Translations under genes and position numbers: made by a program
Part shown: piece by piece, positions 38,809 to 47,159 of the stretch
Position numbering within the stretch: position 1 is the stretch's first letter
Layout: each line of letters begins with the position of its first letter
Assembly: GCF_017875835.1 (NCBI RefSeq)
Contig: NZ_JAGING010000001.1
Span: forward strand, 2,232,001-2,296,000
DNA from: Psychrobacter sp. PL19
GTDB taxonomy: Bacteria; Pseudomonadota; Gammaproteobacteria; Pseudomonadales; Moraxellaceae
Direction: 5' to 3'
DNA: 64,000 nt
The notes under the pieces: generated by a model
Database searches by the model: none
Told to the model about the DNA's origin: nothing
Seen by the model: only the letters and a program-made list of their open reading frames with translations

Positions 38809-38921
38809 CAACCTACCCACAGCCTAAACAACGCCGTAAATACGCCAAGCGCAAATGCTACTACAAAAAATATAGAGCGACGCGCCAGCCGAAAAAATCG
38901 CAAGCAAGGGGGAATAGATGA
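38805..38921 (+). CDS. Very basic 38-residue protein, translationally coupled
   Basis: GTG at 38805 overlaps the previous stop (GTGA) and its TGA at 38919-38921 overlaps the next ATG (ATGA). The product starts VTTYPQPKQRRKYAKRKCYY and continues with more Lys/Arg; nearly half of its residues are Lys, Arg or Tyr. The double overlap, with no other way to fill the 112-base gap, argues that it is real. It may bind nucleic acid or be a leader that couples translation of the DUF3987 gene. Confidence 0.5.
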   Translation: MTTYPQPKQRRKYAKRKCYYKKYRATRQPKKSQARGNR

Positions 38922-41065
38922 ACACAACACCAGTAACAGACACCCATGAAAAAGCCCGTGCTGAGAACACGGGCGGCTTCATTGAATACATTGCTGACTT
39001 TGATAACACTACACTAGGACAACGTGCACAAGATGGTGACTTAAGCCAGTTAGATAGCTTGCATGATGACTTAGGATTGCCAACAAACCATATTGATAAT
39101 ACGCGCTACCTACATGATGATATTAGCATGAGGGGCGGTAATAGCAAAGGCGATAAACTACCTAATACTAAAGGCGCTTATGGCCTTATTATGGTCAAGA
39201 ATAAAGGTGAACCTGTCAACGTGGCAGCACACATGCCTAATAGTGATAAACCGCCTAACATATCGGACACCACGCAAGCAAGCGCCTACGCTATTGGCTC
39301 AATGAGCCTTAACGATGACTGGTGGCTAGTAACTGGTTTGAGTGATGCAGTCACGCTTTACGCAGCCCTAGCCATGATGAACGGTAACGAAAACGTAACC
39401 GTCTTCGCGTGTCTTAATCAAAGTCTATACGATAAAACGCTAAGACATTTTGCCGAAGTTAAAACTATAAATATTATTGACACCGCCCAGCACAAAGACA
39501 GAATAACAAGCCGTTTGGCAGGCGTGAACGCGATTGCTCATATTGCAATAGATGACATTATTAGCAGACTGAATGAGGGTGACTTAATAAGTGACCTTAT
39601 CGCAGATGCGGAAACTATAGAGCTTGAAGCACTCGAGTGGGGCGACCCTGAACCCTTAGCTAGTGACTCAAGCCAGCCAACACCCTACCCTATAGAAGCA
39701 TGGAACGGATTACTAAGACGGGTCATTGAAGCCGTAGCATATTATGCACAAGTATCGCTTGGTATGGCAGCGCAATGCGTTTTAGGCGCACTAGCACACA
39801 TGGGGCAACGCTTTGTTGATGCACCTTTTGGCCATGGTCATAAGCCAGCCAGCCTAATACTGATAACAGAGGGCGAGAGTGGCAGCGGTAAAACCGAAGC
39901 TATGAACCTAACTTACTTCAAAATAGATGCCTATGAGAAACAGCAATATGAGCAATATTTAACTGACTTAGATATATGGGACACAGAAAAAGCCAGCTTG
40001 AAGGGTGGTGAATTAAAGACATTCCTTGATAGCACACCAAAGCCATATAACCCTGAAACCGTTTTTAAAGAAGCCACCATAGAAACGATACTTGATAAAT
40101 ATGTCAATCTTGAGATTATTAACGGCTCATGGGCAACCGATGACGGCGCACAATTTTTTAACGGTCACTCAATGACCAGTAAGACTGCAGGAAACGCCCT
40201 AACAAGTTTTACAGACCTTTACAGTGGTGGGGTGGTCAATCGTACACGCTCGCTAAAGAACGCTTTTGCTAATCCACGTACTAAAGCCTATGACGCACGG
40301 TTTACACTTATGTTAATGGCTCAACGTATTATTTTAGAGCCAGCATTAACCGACCCACTGATGAATGGGCAAGGATTTTTAGCCCGTGCTTTAATTGCTT
40401 GTCCTGAGGACTTGCGAGGTTATCGAACATATGACGACCCAAAGCGCCTAAGCGATGACCCAAACGATGACCCTTGCTTAATAGAATACTGGTCACGCTG
40501 CCAAATTTTACTTGATCCATTGCCAGCCAACGAGCCTAACGACACCACAGGTAAGCCTAAACGCATCAAAATGCAATGGGTAGACAAACAAACTGAACAA
40601 GTCTTTTATGGTCACATGCAAGCGATAGAGAACAGGCAAAGACAAGGCAGCGTGTTTGCTACTGTAAAAGCGTATGCGTCGCGTATGGCAGAAAATTCCA
40701 GTCGTATAGCATCATTAATGGCGTTTTTTGAGGGACGCAATACAATCACCACAGACGACATTACACGCGCTTTTATGTTGGTAGAGTATTCCACAGCCGA
40801 ACGCTTGCGCTATCTTGATGCAACCCCTACAGGTGAACAGAACGACAGTGAGAAGCTAAGCGGCTGGCTAGTTGATAAGGCAAAGGACAAGAAGCCGCAT
40901 AAATTAGGCAGAACTTATATATCAAACAATGCCCCTAACCCAATGCGTAAAAATACCAAGTTATTGCAAAGTGAGTTAGACAAATTGGAGTCTGCTAAAC
41001 ATATCAGGCAGGAAATGGAGGGACGCAGCAAAGTAGTATTAATCAATCCAAATCTATACGATTAG
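38918..41065 (+). CDS. DUF3987 helicase/primase-like replication protein
   Basis: The 715-residue protein has an N-terminal Toprim-like region (GLSDAVTLYAALAMM; VTVFACLNQSLYDKTL, about residues 145-180) and a central DUF3987 ATPase core. The core starts IEAWNGLLRRVIEAVAYYAQ and has Walker A GESGSGKTEAMN (about 316-327). The C-terminal part is a helical DNA-binding-like tail. Proteins of this type replace the replicative helicase/primase in satellites and islands. A cluster of TTAAGC iterons starts 8 bases after its stop and is a plausible origin. GGGG lies 5 bases before the ATG. Confidence 0.78.
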   Translation: MNTTPVTDTHEKARAENTGGFIEYIADFDNTTLGQRAQDGDLSQLDSLHDDLGLPTNHIDNTRYLHDDISMRGGNSKGDKLPNTKGAYGLIMVKNKGEPVNVAAHMPNSDKPPNISDTTQASAYAIGSMSLNDDWWLVTGLSDAVTLYAALAMMNGNENVTVFACLNQSLYDKTLRHFAEVKTINIIDTAQHKDRITSRLAGVNAIAHIAIDDIISRLNEGDLISDLIADAETIELEALEWGDPEPLASDSSQPTPYPIEAWNGLLRRVIEAVAYYAQVSLGMAAQCVLGALAHMGQRFVDAPFGHGHKPASLILITEGESGSGKTEAMNLTYFKIDAYEKQQYEQYLTDLDIWDTEKASLKGGELKTFLDSTPKPYNPETVFKEATIETILDKYVNLEIINGSWATDDGAQFFNGHSMTSKTAGNALTSFTDLYSGGVVNRTRSLKNAFANPRTKAYDARFTLMLMAQRIILEPALTDPLMNGQGFLARALIACPEDLRGYRTYDDPKRLSDDPNDDPCLIEYWSRCQILLDPLPANEPNDTTGKPKRIKMQWVDKQTEQVFYGHMQAIENRQRQGSVFATVKAYASRMAENSSRIASLMAFFEGRNTITTDDITRAFMLVEYSTAERLRYLDATPTGEQNDSEKLSGWLVDKAKDKKPHKLGRTYISNNAPNPMRKNTKLLQSELDKLESAKHIRQEMEGRSKVVLINPNLYD

Positions 41066-41072
41066 TATTAAC

Positions 41073-41296
41073 GCTTAAGAAATCCTGCTTAAACTGCTTA
41101 AACAGCCTCTATCCCTTATAGTTAGGGGGTTTTCATTAAGATGACCAAATTTTAAGCTTGCTTAAACGGCTTAAACTCAGCTCAAAATAACCCTGTTTAA
41201 GACAAACTTAAGCAATTTAAGCAACGTTAAGCAAACCCCTGTCTTAAGCAAAACCCTTAACCATCATACGTTACAGCCAATTTAAGCAGTTTAAGC
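41073..41296. repeat. TTAAGC iteron cluster, candidate replication origin
   Basis: Twelve copies of the hexamer lie in 224 bases: GCTTAA at 41073, 41087, 41096, 41160 and 41169, and TTAAGC at 41152, 41208, 41217, 41227, 41244, 41282 and 41291. Pairs are repeatedly spaced by 9 bases (41087/41096, 41160/41169, 41208/41217, 41282/41291). Iterons beside a replication-type gene suggest an origin. Confidence 0.6.
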
Positions 41297-41385
41297 AGGT
41301 TTTCTTAGATATGAAACTATATTGGCAGCCGCTAATCGTCTGCCTTTTTCAGATATGAGAGCAGCTACCAAATGCACTTGTATTC

Positions 41386-41413
41386 CATTATCCGAAAGTT
41401 TACACTGATAATG
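41386..41413. promoter_or_regulatory. Candidate operator of the HigB/HigA-type pair
   Basis: CATTATC and GATAATG form a perfect 7-bp inverted repeat with a 14-base spacer, 21 bases before the toxin start. HigA-type antitoxins autorepress through such sites. Confidence 0.4.
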
Positions 41414-41433
41414 ATATATATTAGGTTTTGATA

Positions 41434-41760
41434 ATGATTAGTGTTGACCAAACCGACCAATTTAGCCGCTGGCTGCACAAGCTTAAAGACCCACTAGGTA
41501 AAGTTGGCATACTGGCACGGATTAAACGAGCAGAAAACGGCAACTTTGGTGACCATAAATTACTTCCTGACACAGGCGGTATTTATGAGATGCGCATATT
41601 CAAAGGCAACGGTTACCGCGTCTATTATGCCAAGCAAGGTGATGTGGTTTATCTGCTACTGTTAGGTGGCAGCAAAGATAGCCAGAAAAGCGACATTACA
41701 AAGGCTTGTGCGATGTGGCAACAAGTTAAAGAACAAACAAAGGAGCGTCCCAATGACTAA
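41434..41760 (+). CDS. RelE/HigB-family toxin
   Basis: The 108-residue protein matches the addiction-module killer group of RelE/HigB toxins: FSRWLHKLKDPLGKVGILARI, then GNFGDHKLLPDTGGIYEMRI, then GNGYRVYYAKQGDVVYLLLL. Such toxins cleave mRNA at the ribosome. The ATG at 41434 is preferred over TTG at 41428. It precedes its antitoxin gene with an 8-base overlap, the HigBA order. It probably stabilises the island. Confidence 0.88.
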   Translation: MISVDQTDQFSRWLHKLKDPLGKVGILARIKRAENGNFGDHKLLPDTGGIYEMRIFKGNGYRVYYAKQGDVVYLLLLGGSKDSQKSDITKACAMWQQVKEQTKERPND

Positions 41761-42064
41761 TATTAAAACCAGCCGTTTTGATGTGGCGGAGTATCTGACA
41801 GATGAAACTCTTATCAATGCTTACTTAAATGAGATATTGACTGACGGTATGCCCAGCGAGTTTATCCAAGCCTTAAACGATGTGGCGCGGGCAAAGGGCA
41901 TGAATGAGCTGGCACAAAAGACAAGGATAAGACGTGAGAGCCTTTATAAGACCTTGCAGTCAGAAAAGCCACGCTTTGACACTATGCTAAAGATTATTGA
42001 TGCTATGGGCTTGCAAGTCACACTGACACCGAAACAAGAACCTGCCCAACTCACACAATTGTGA
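41753..42064 (+). CDS. HigA-like antitoxin
   Basis: The protein is 103 residues from the ATG at 41753, which has GGAG 7 bases upstream. It is a Xre-type helix-turn-helix antitoxin of the kind paired with RelE/HigB killers: DVAEYLTDETLINAYLNE, then the HTH GMNELAQKTRIRRESLYKTL, then a MLKIIDAMGLQVTL end. It overlaps the toxin stop by 8 bases and is followed by a strong terminator. Confidence 0.87.
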   Translation: MTNIKTSRFDVAEYLTDETLINAYLNEILTDGMPSEFIQALNDVARAKGMNELAQKTRIRRESLYKTLQSEKPRFDTMLKIIDAMGLQVTLTPKQEPAQLTQL

Positions 42065-42197
42065 TAATCAGGTCACAAAGCTAAACGGTTGAGCCAATCT
42101 TTTGAACTGGCTAAACTGAGCCTGATGACGAGATTCCACCATTTGGCAGGATAGCCAATTATTCATAACTAATAACTATCTCGACGACTAAAATATT

Positions 42198-42229
42198 AAA
42201 AGGCATACGTTAATACGCATGCCTTTTTT
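42198..42229 (+). terminator. Rho-independent terminator of the toxin-antitoxin operon
   Basis: A 12-position stem with one mismatch (42198-42209 with 42216-42227) and a 6-base loop is followed by six T. It lies 134 bases after the antitoxin stop. Confidence 0.78.
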
Positions 42230-42265
42230 AGTGTTTGTATTCTAACGATATTAGTGAAAGATATT

Positions 42266-42442
42266 GGAATCAAAAATAGCGGAATCATACGATATTGGAA
42301 TCATACGATATTGGAATCAAAAAACCTATATTAACAACTGATTCCAATGTCAAAAAACCACCTCTATCCCAGTCATATAAAGCAATTCAGCTTGGAATCA
42401 AAAAGGCTTGTGGAATCAAAAATAGCATAAATATGGAATCAG
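42266..42442. repeat. GGAANCAAAA repeat cassette 1 (N = T)
   Basis: GGAATC iterons start at 42266, 42281, 42297 and 42313; the reverse copy TGATTCC ends at 42345; forward copies follow at 42394, 42412 and 42435. The 9-bp stem TTGGAATCA/TGATTCCAA (42311-42319, 42339-42347) forms the central hairpin. A 16-bp direct duplication (42281-42296, 42297-42312) explains why the first interval is 47 rather than 31 as in the other cassettes. No ORF crosses it. Confidence 0.85.
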
Positions 42443-42528
42443 TCTAATATGATAGTTATGCCAAAAACACGCCAACTAACCCGCCTATAAACGCTATTGA
42501 CCTTGATATTAAATGAATAGAAAATATT

Positions 42529-42690
42529 GGAAGCAAAAACCCTAGAAGCAGTGGAAGCAGGAAGCAAAAAGACCCTATAAAAAACTGCTTCCAACATGAA
42601 AAAACCAAGCTTAGCCCAGCCGTATAAAGCGTTTCACCTTGGAAGCAAAAAAGTGCTTGGAAGCAAAAAACAGCATTAACTTGGAATCAG
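42529..42690. repeat. GGAANCAAAA repeat cassette 2 (N = G)
   Basis: GGAAGC iterons start at 42529, 42553, 42560, 42641 and 42659; the reverse copy TGCTTCC ends at 42592. The last copy (42683) is GGAATC. Spacings: 31 from first iteron to hairpin arm, 33 across the hairpin, 49 to the next iteron, then 18. Confidence 0.85.
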
Positions 42691-42785
42691 TTTAATTTTC
42701 TACATGTACCAAAAGCAAGCCCAATAGCCAACTTATCAGTGCTATTGATCTTGCTTTTAAATCACACTATTCAGGACGAAATATT

Positions 42786-42945
42786 GGAACCAAAAACCAT
42801 GGAACCAGTGGAATTTGGAACCAAAACACCCCTGTTTATCTTTTGGTTCCAACATGAAAAACTACTCTTAGCCCAGTCACAGAAATAGTTTCAGCTTGGA
42901 ACCAAAAATAGCTTTGGAACCAAAAAAACACCTGAAACTGGAAGT
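42786..42945. repeat. GGAANCAAAA repeat cassette 3 (N = C)
   Basis: GGAACC iterons start at 42786, 42801, 42817, 42898 and 42916. The reverse arm TTTTGGTTCCAA (42841-42852) pairs perfectly over 12 bp with 42815-42826 around a 14-base loop. Spacings 31, 34, 48 and 18. It ends about 75 bases from the 3' end of hsdR. Confidence 0.87.
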
Positions 42946-43019
42946 AGCTGTGTACCACTAAAGCGATAAAAAAGGCGTGAAAACCAATCGTTTTCGGGCA
43001 AGTTTATCTGACTCAGATA

Positions 43020-46000
43020 TTATATCATTTCCTCAGCACCTAGCTTAGTATCAAGCATTAGTCTAATGAACTTCTTAAACTGATTAGGATTAGATAATAG
43101 ATGCATGGTCATACCTTCATAAGCCTCTTGGCTTTCAAACAGCGCGTCCATGGCAGCATCAGGATAACCACCTAACATAATTTGATCAGGACTGTTCTTA
43201 TTATTAGCGAACTGCTTTACGACGATCTCATTTTCAGTGACCTTATCCCAAATAGTATTTTGAAAATTGACCATGTCATTTTCGGTAAAGTCTTCGCCTG
43301 CAAACACTTCATTCAACCGCTCAATAATCTGCGATAAAAACGCTTCTTTTTGATCCTTTGGTTTCCCTGTACCACCGCCGCCACCAGTATCCAGTTGATA
43401 CTCACTTTTACTTTCTTCTAGCTTTAGGTGTTGCTGATGCAGAATTGAGACACGGTAATGACTCATGACGATGTTACTTAGATCGACATCATCTTCATCA
43501 TCAAAGCTTTCACGCAGTAGTGGCTGTAGATTACGCGCGTATAGGCTAAGCTTCTCTAATTCTTTATCGTCATAGTCAACAATTTGCGACATAAACTCAT
43601 ACTGGCGTGTGAATGTACCTAAATCCTTTTTAAAGATTTCCAGCTCATCTTGCTCAAGTTTGAAGCCTTTATAGTCGTTTTCAGCATTGGTCATCAGTAC
43701 TACATCACCAGTCGCTTTGGTACGCTCAAGCATTGCCTTAGCATATTGTGCTTGCTCACGTGCCAGCTTATAGCGCTTCTGCCAACGATCGACCGCTGGC
43801 TTGCAGATATTACTAATGGCGGCATTGGACTTGTGCTTACTATAAAAAGCCGCAACGAACTGCTCAACTTCGTTCTTAGTGAAGATATCACTGTTATCGA
43901 GTTTGTTATAAAGATCAAACACTTGATCTGGGTCAGACACATCCGCTAAGGCTGCAGTCTCATAATACGGCTGGAATGCTGCCAAAATATCTTCAGGATC
44001 ATTAAAGAAGTCGAGCACGAAGGTGCCGCTCTCCGCCTTACCTTTATAGGTGCGGTTAAGCCGTGATAAGGTCTGTACGCAGTCCACGCCTGTCAGCTTC
44101 TTATCAACATACATGGCGCACAGTTTCGGCTGATCAAAGCCCGTCTGAAACTTGTTAGCCACTAGCATCACTTGATAGTCATCACTATCAAAGGCTTTAC
44201 GTAGATCGCGGCCTTTTAGCCCGATATTCATATTATGCTCAGTGAACTTATGGTCGATCAACGCGCCACTGTCAGGGTCATTGTCGTTAAAGCTGACCTC
44301 ACCTGAGAACGCTACCATCGCATTGATGCCTTTGTAGCAGTGCTCAGTAATATAATTATCAAACGCCAGCTTATAGCGTACGGCTTCTTTACGTGAACCA
44401 GTCACAACCATGGCTTTGGCTTGTCCGCCTAATAAACCTTTGATGTTATCGTGAAAGTGTTCAATAATGATTTTGACCTTTTGCGCGATATTATGCTCAT
44501 GTAGGCGCACCCAGCTATTCAGCTTAATCTTAGCGCGGCGAGCATCCACTTCATCATCGGCTGCGGCCAGCTTTTGCTTGAGCTGATAGACCACTTTATA
44601 GTTGGTGTAGTTCTTGAGGACATCTAAGATAAAGCCCTCTTCAATCGCTTGGCGCATTGAGTAAACGTGATAAGCGGCTGGCAAGTTATCTTTCGATGCT
44701 GGCAAGTCAGAATTAGGCAAACGCCCAAATAGCTCAATAGTCTTCGGCTTAGGCGTGGCAGTAAAGGCATAGTAACTTAGGTTTTCACTGCTACGGCGCG
44801 CGGCAAGCGTGGCATCCAATATAGCATCAAGACTGTCTTCACTAGATAACGGCGCGTCATTACCAATAGCATTGCCTTGATTACTCTCTATATCACCAGA
44901 GACCAATACTTCTTTTAGCTGGCGTGCGGTAGAGCCTGTCTGCGATGAATGCGCCTCATCGGCGATAATGGCATAACGGCGCGACTTTAAAACACTAGAG
45001 TCTTCAATGGCTTTTAGAACATGAGGAAAGGTTTGAATGGTCACGATAATGATCGGTTGCGCGTTCACCAATGCGGCGGCAAGCTGCTCAGACTTAGAGC
45101 CGTCACCTTCTTTTTTATTGATCTTGCCAACCACCCCATCAGCATGTTCAAACTGATAGATGGTATCTTGAAGCTGGTCATCGAGCACAGTACGGTCAGT
45201 AATGACGATCACTGAATGAAATTGCTTATCGCCTTGATGATTGTACAAGGTTGATAGCTGATGCGCTGTCCATGCGATAGAGTTGGACTTACCTGAACCT
45301 GCACTATGCTGAATCAGATACTTTTGACCAGCGCCCTCATTAATGGCGGCATTGACCAACTTAGTCACCACATCCCACTGATGATAGCGCGGAAACATCA
45401 TAGTTTCTTTTTTGGACTTACGTCCGATGACATCTTCTTCTGCTTCGATCTGCAAGTGCATAAAATGCCCAAGGATCGAGAGTAAGTTCTCCGGCGTTAA
45501 TACCTCATTCCATAGGTAATCAGTGGCATAGCGGCTGCTATCGGTAGGCGTGTCATTGCCCGCACCGCCCTCCGCTGTGCCTTTATTAAAGGGTAAGAAG
45601 TAAGTGCTATTACCTGCCAGCCTAGTGGTCATATAGACCTCATATTGACTGACAGCGAAATGTACCAGTGCGCCACGCTTAAACGTCAGCAGTGGCTCAA
45701 GTTTCTTGGTATCTGGGTCTTTTGGCAGGCGTGTACGCTTATATTGAGTAATAGCGTTTTGTACGGATTGCTTAAACTCAGATTTGAGCTCCATGGTGAC
45801 TACTGGCAAGCCATTGACGAATAGCACCACATCAATACGGTTACGTTTAGCGACCTTGCCATTACTGTCTTCGCCGTCTTGAAGACTGACGTGAGGGCTA
45901 TAGACCACCTCAGGGACAACACGGCAGATATTGCTCTCATAGCGTGCCATGATCTCAGGGTTAAGGCTGTGCTCAGGCTTAAACTGGCAGAGAGAGAAAC

Positions 46001-46322
46001 GAGCATTACGAATCTTTAGACCATGACGCAATACACCAAGCGTGCCATAGGTGCGTGAGGCTTTATCGGTAGAGTGTTCATCCGCTTTATTCAGCTGCTT
46101 AACCAATGCTGCAATAAAGTGGCGCTCAGAGTCGATAGGATAAGTACGACAAAACTTCTCCCACTCCTGCGGCTGGGTAGTCTGCACAAAGTCCAGCACA
46201 TCTTGCTCATATAGCGCGGTCTCTGCTTGATAGCCGCTGGCATGACCCAACTGCCAGCCAGTTACTTGCATTTGGCTGACGATATCGGCTTGAAAGACAG
46301 ATTCGTAAGTAGTGTCGGTCAT
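43020..46322 (-). CDS. hsdR: Type I restriction endonuclease subunit R
   Basis: The 1100-residue motor-nuclease subunit has an N-terminal PD-(D/E)xK nuclease (RNRIDVVLFVNGLPVVTMEL, Glu-Leu-Lys at about 176-178). Superfamily 2 translocase motifs follow: Walker A HSAGSGKSNSIAW (about 337), DEAHSSQTG (about 454), YYAFTATPKPKT, and the later FQTGFDQPKLCAMYVDKKL and QTLSRLNRTYKGK. The C-terminus binds the methylase core and contains a Gly run (about 980). Length is normal. It is last in the operon after hsdM, hsdS and a HEPN-like gene, with a 151-base gap that could hold its own promoter. Confidence 0.95.
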   Translation of the reverse strand: MTDTTYESVFQADIVSQMQVTGWQLGHASGYQAETALYEQDVLDFVQTTQPQEWEKFCRTYPIDSERHFIAALVKQLNKADEHSTDKASRTYGTLGVLRHGLKIRNARFSLCQFKPEHSLNPEIMARYESNICRVVPEVVYSPHVSLQDGEDSNGKVAKRNRIDVVLFVNGLPVVTMELKSEFKQSVQNAITQYKRTRLPKDPDTKKLEPLLTFKRGALVHFAVSQYEVYMTTRLAGNSTYFLPFNKGTAEGGAGNDTPTDSSRYATDYLWNEVLTPENLLSILGHFMHLQIEAEEDVIGRKSKKETMMFPRYHQWDVVTKLVNAAINEGAGQKYLIQHSAGSGKSNSIAWTAHQLSTLYNHQGDKQFHSVIVITDRTVLDDQLQDTIYQFEHADGVVGKINKKEGDGSKSEQLAAALVNAQPIIIVTIQTFPHVLKAIEDSSVLKSRRYAIIADEAHSSQTGSTARQLKEVLVSGDIESNQGNAIGNDAPLSSEDSLDAILDATLAARRSSENLSYYAFTATPKPKTIELFGRLPNSDLPASKDNLPAAYHVYSMRQAIEEGFILDVLKNYTNYKVVYQLKQKLAAADDEVDARRAKIKLNSWVRLHEHNIAQKVKIIIEHFHDNIKGLLGGQAKAMVVTGSRKEAVRYKLAFDNYITEHCYKGINAMVAFSGEVSFNDNDPDSGALIDHKFTEHNMNIGLKGRDLRKAFDSDDYQVMLVANKFQTGFDQPKLCAMYVDKKLTGVDCVQTLSRLNRTYKGKAESGTFVLDFFNDPEDILAAFQPYYETAALADVSDPDQVFDLYNKLDNSDIFTKNEVEQFVAAFYSKHKSNAAISNICKPAVDRWQKRYKLAREQAQYAKAMLERTKATGDVVLMTNAENDYKGFKLEQDELEIFKKDLGTFTRQYEFMSQIVDYDDKELEKLSLYARNLQPLLRESFDDEDDVDLSNIVMSHYRVSILHQQHLKLEESKSEYQLDTGGGGGTGKPKDQKEAFLSQIIERLNEVFAGEDFTENDMVNFQNTIWDKVTENEIVVKQFANNKNSPDQIMLGGYPDAAMDALFESQEAYEGMTMHLLSNPNQFKKFIRLMLDTKLGAEEMI

Positions 46323-46473
46323 AGTTTTTTCTTATTATAGTTAGGAGAATTAAGTTATTATTTGAGAATTCTTATGAAGGATTAGCATAGGTAAAGAAAG
46401 TTATAAGCCAACAGAAAGTTTAGCAAAACTATAATATAAATAGATTTTACTCCAACTACTCTTTCTGATATTT

Positions 46474-47085
46474 TTATTTTTCAAGAAAATCCGAAATAAT
46501 AGTATAGTTAATACCTTTACGTTCAAACTCTGACTGCATCCAACCAAGTAATTTAAGAACTAGCACAATAAAAACTATAATTATCTTTTTATTTAAATCA
46601 GCATCTTCATATTTATAACTTCTTTCTATGTCTTTACCAGTTGTTGTGTCAGTTCCTCCAATGTGAATAGAGAACTCTTTACAAGGCAACAGATTCTCAG
46701 ATAAAGGCAATTCATCTACGAATAAAATCAATGCATCTAGGCGGCTTTGTTCTAAAGTATATTTCCTATTATGCGAATAACTATTTCTAATCTTATTAAA
46801 CCTATCCAATACTTCGAAAATCTTACTATCTAATCCTAGGTTTTGAGCTATAGACAACTTAGATCTAAAACCAATAAAAGGACCTTTAAATAAATCCTCA
46901 CTTCCTGATGTTTTAGAGCACCAAATATTAAGAAAATCTTCTAAAATTAAATGTACTCTTAAAACGACTCCTGCTGTGTCTGTTGAATTAATCAAAGCTA
47001 AATAGTCGTTATGATCTAATACATTAGCAAAATCACCACCGACGCCCACATAGCTTGAGCCATTATCATCTTCAAAACTAGTCAT
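46474..47085 (-). CDS. HEPN-like protein between hsdS and hsdR
   Basis: The 203-residue protein is all-helical. It contains a conserved HEPN-type signature RNSYSH (Arg-x4-His, about residues 100-105) within LDRFNKIRNSYSHNRKY, preceded by VVLRVHLILEDFLNIW. MltR-like and other HEPN families share this layout; many are RNases in defence or toxin systems. The C-terminal part has a hydrophobic helix (IIIVFIVLVLKLLGWM). AGG lies 8 bases before the ATG. It sits inside a type I restriction operon, a slot known to take extra genes. The nuclease role is inferred, not shown. Confidence 0.65.
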   Translation of the reverse strand: MTSFEDDNGSSYVGVGGDFANVLDHNDYLALINSTDTAGVVLRVHLILEDFLNIWCSKTSGSEDLFKGPFIGFRSKLSIAQNLGLDSKIFEVLDRFNKIRNSYSHNRKYTLEQSRLDALILFVDELPLSENLLPCKEFSIHIGGTDTTTGKDIERSYKYEDADLNKKIIIVFIVLVLKLLGWMQSEFERKGINYTIISDFLEK

Positions 47086-47159
47086 TTGAACAACCTGTAA
47101 TTTAATAAGGATATCTTAATAGAAGTATATCTTAAACTTTGCTTTGCTTTAAATTGGTA

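Noticed and set aside
42266-42945. GGAANCAAAA repeats as a CRISPR array
   Set aside because: The repeats are 10 bp, unevenly spaced, partly inverted, with conserved rather than variable spacers, and no cas genes are present.
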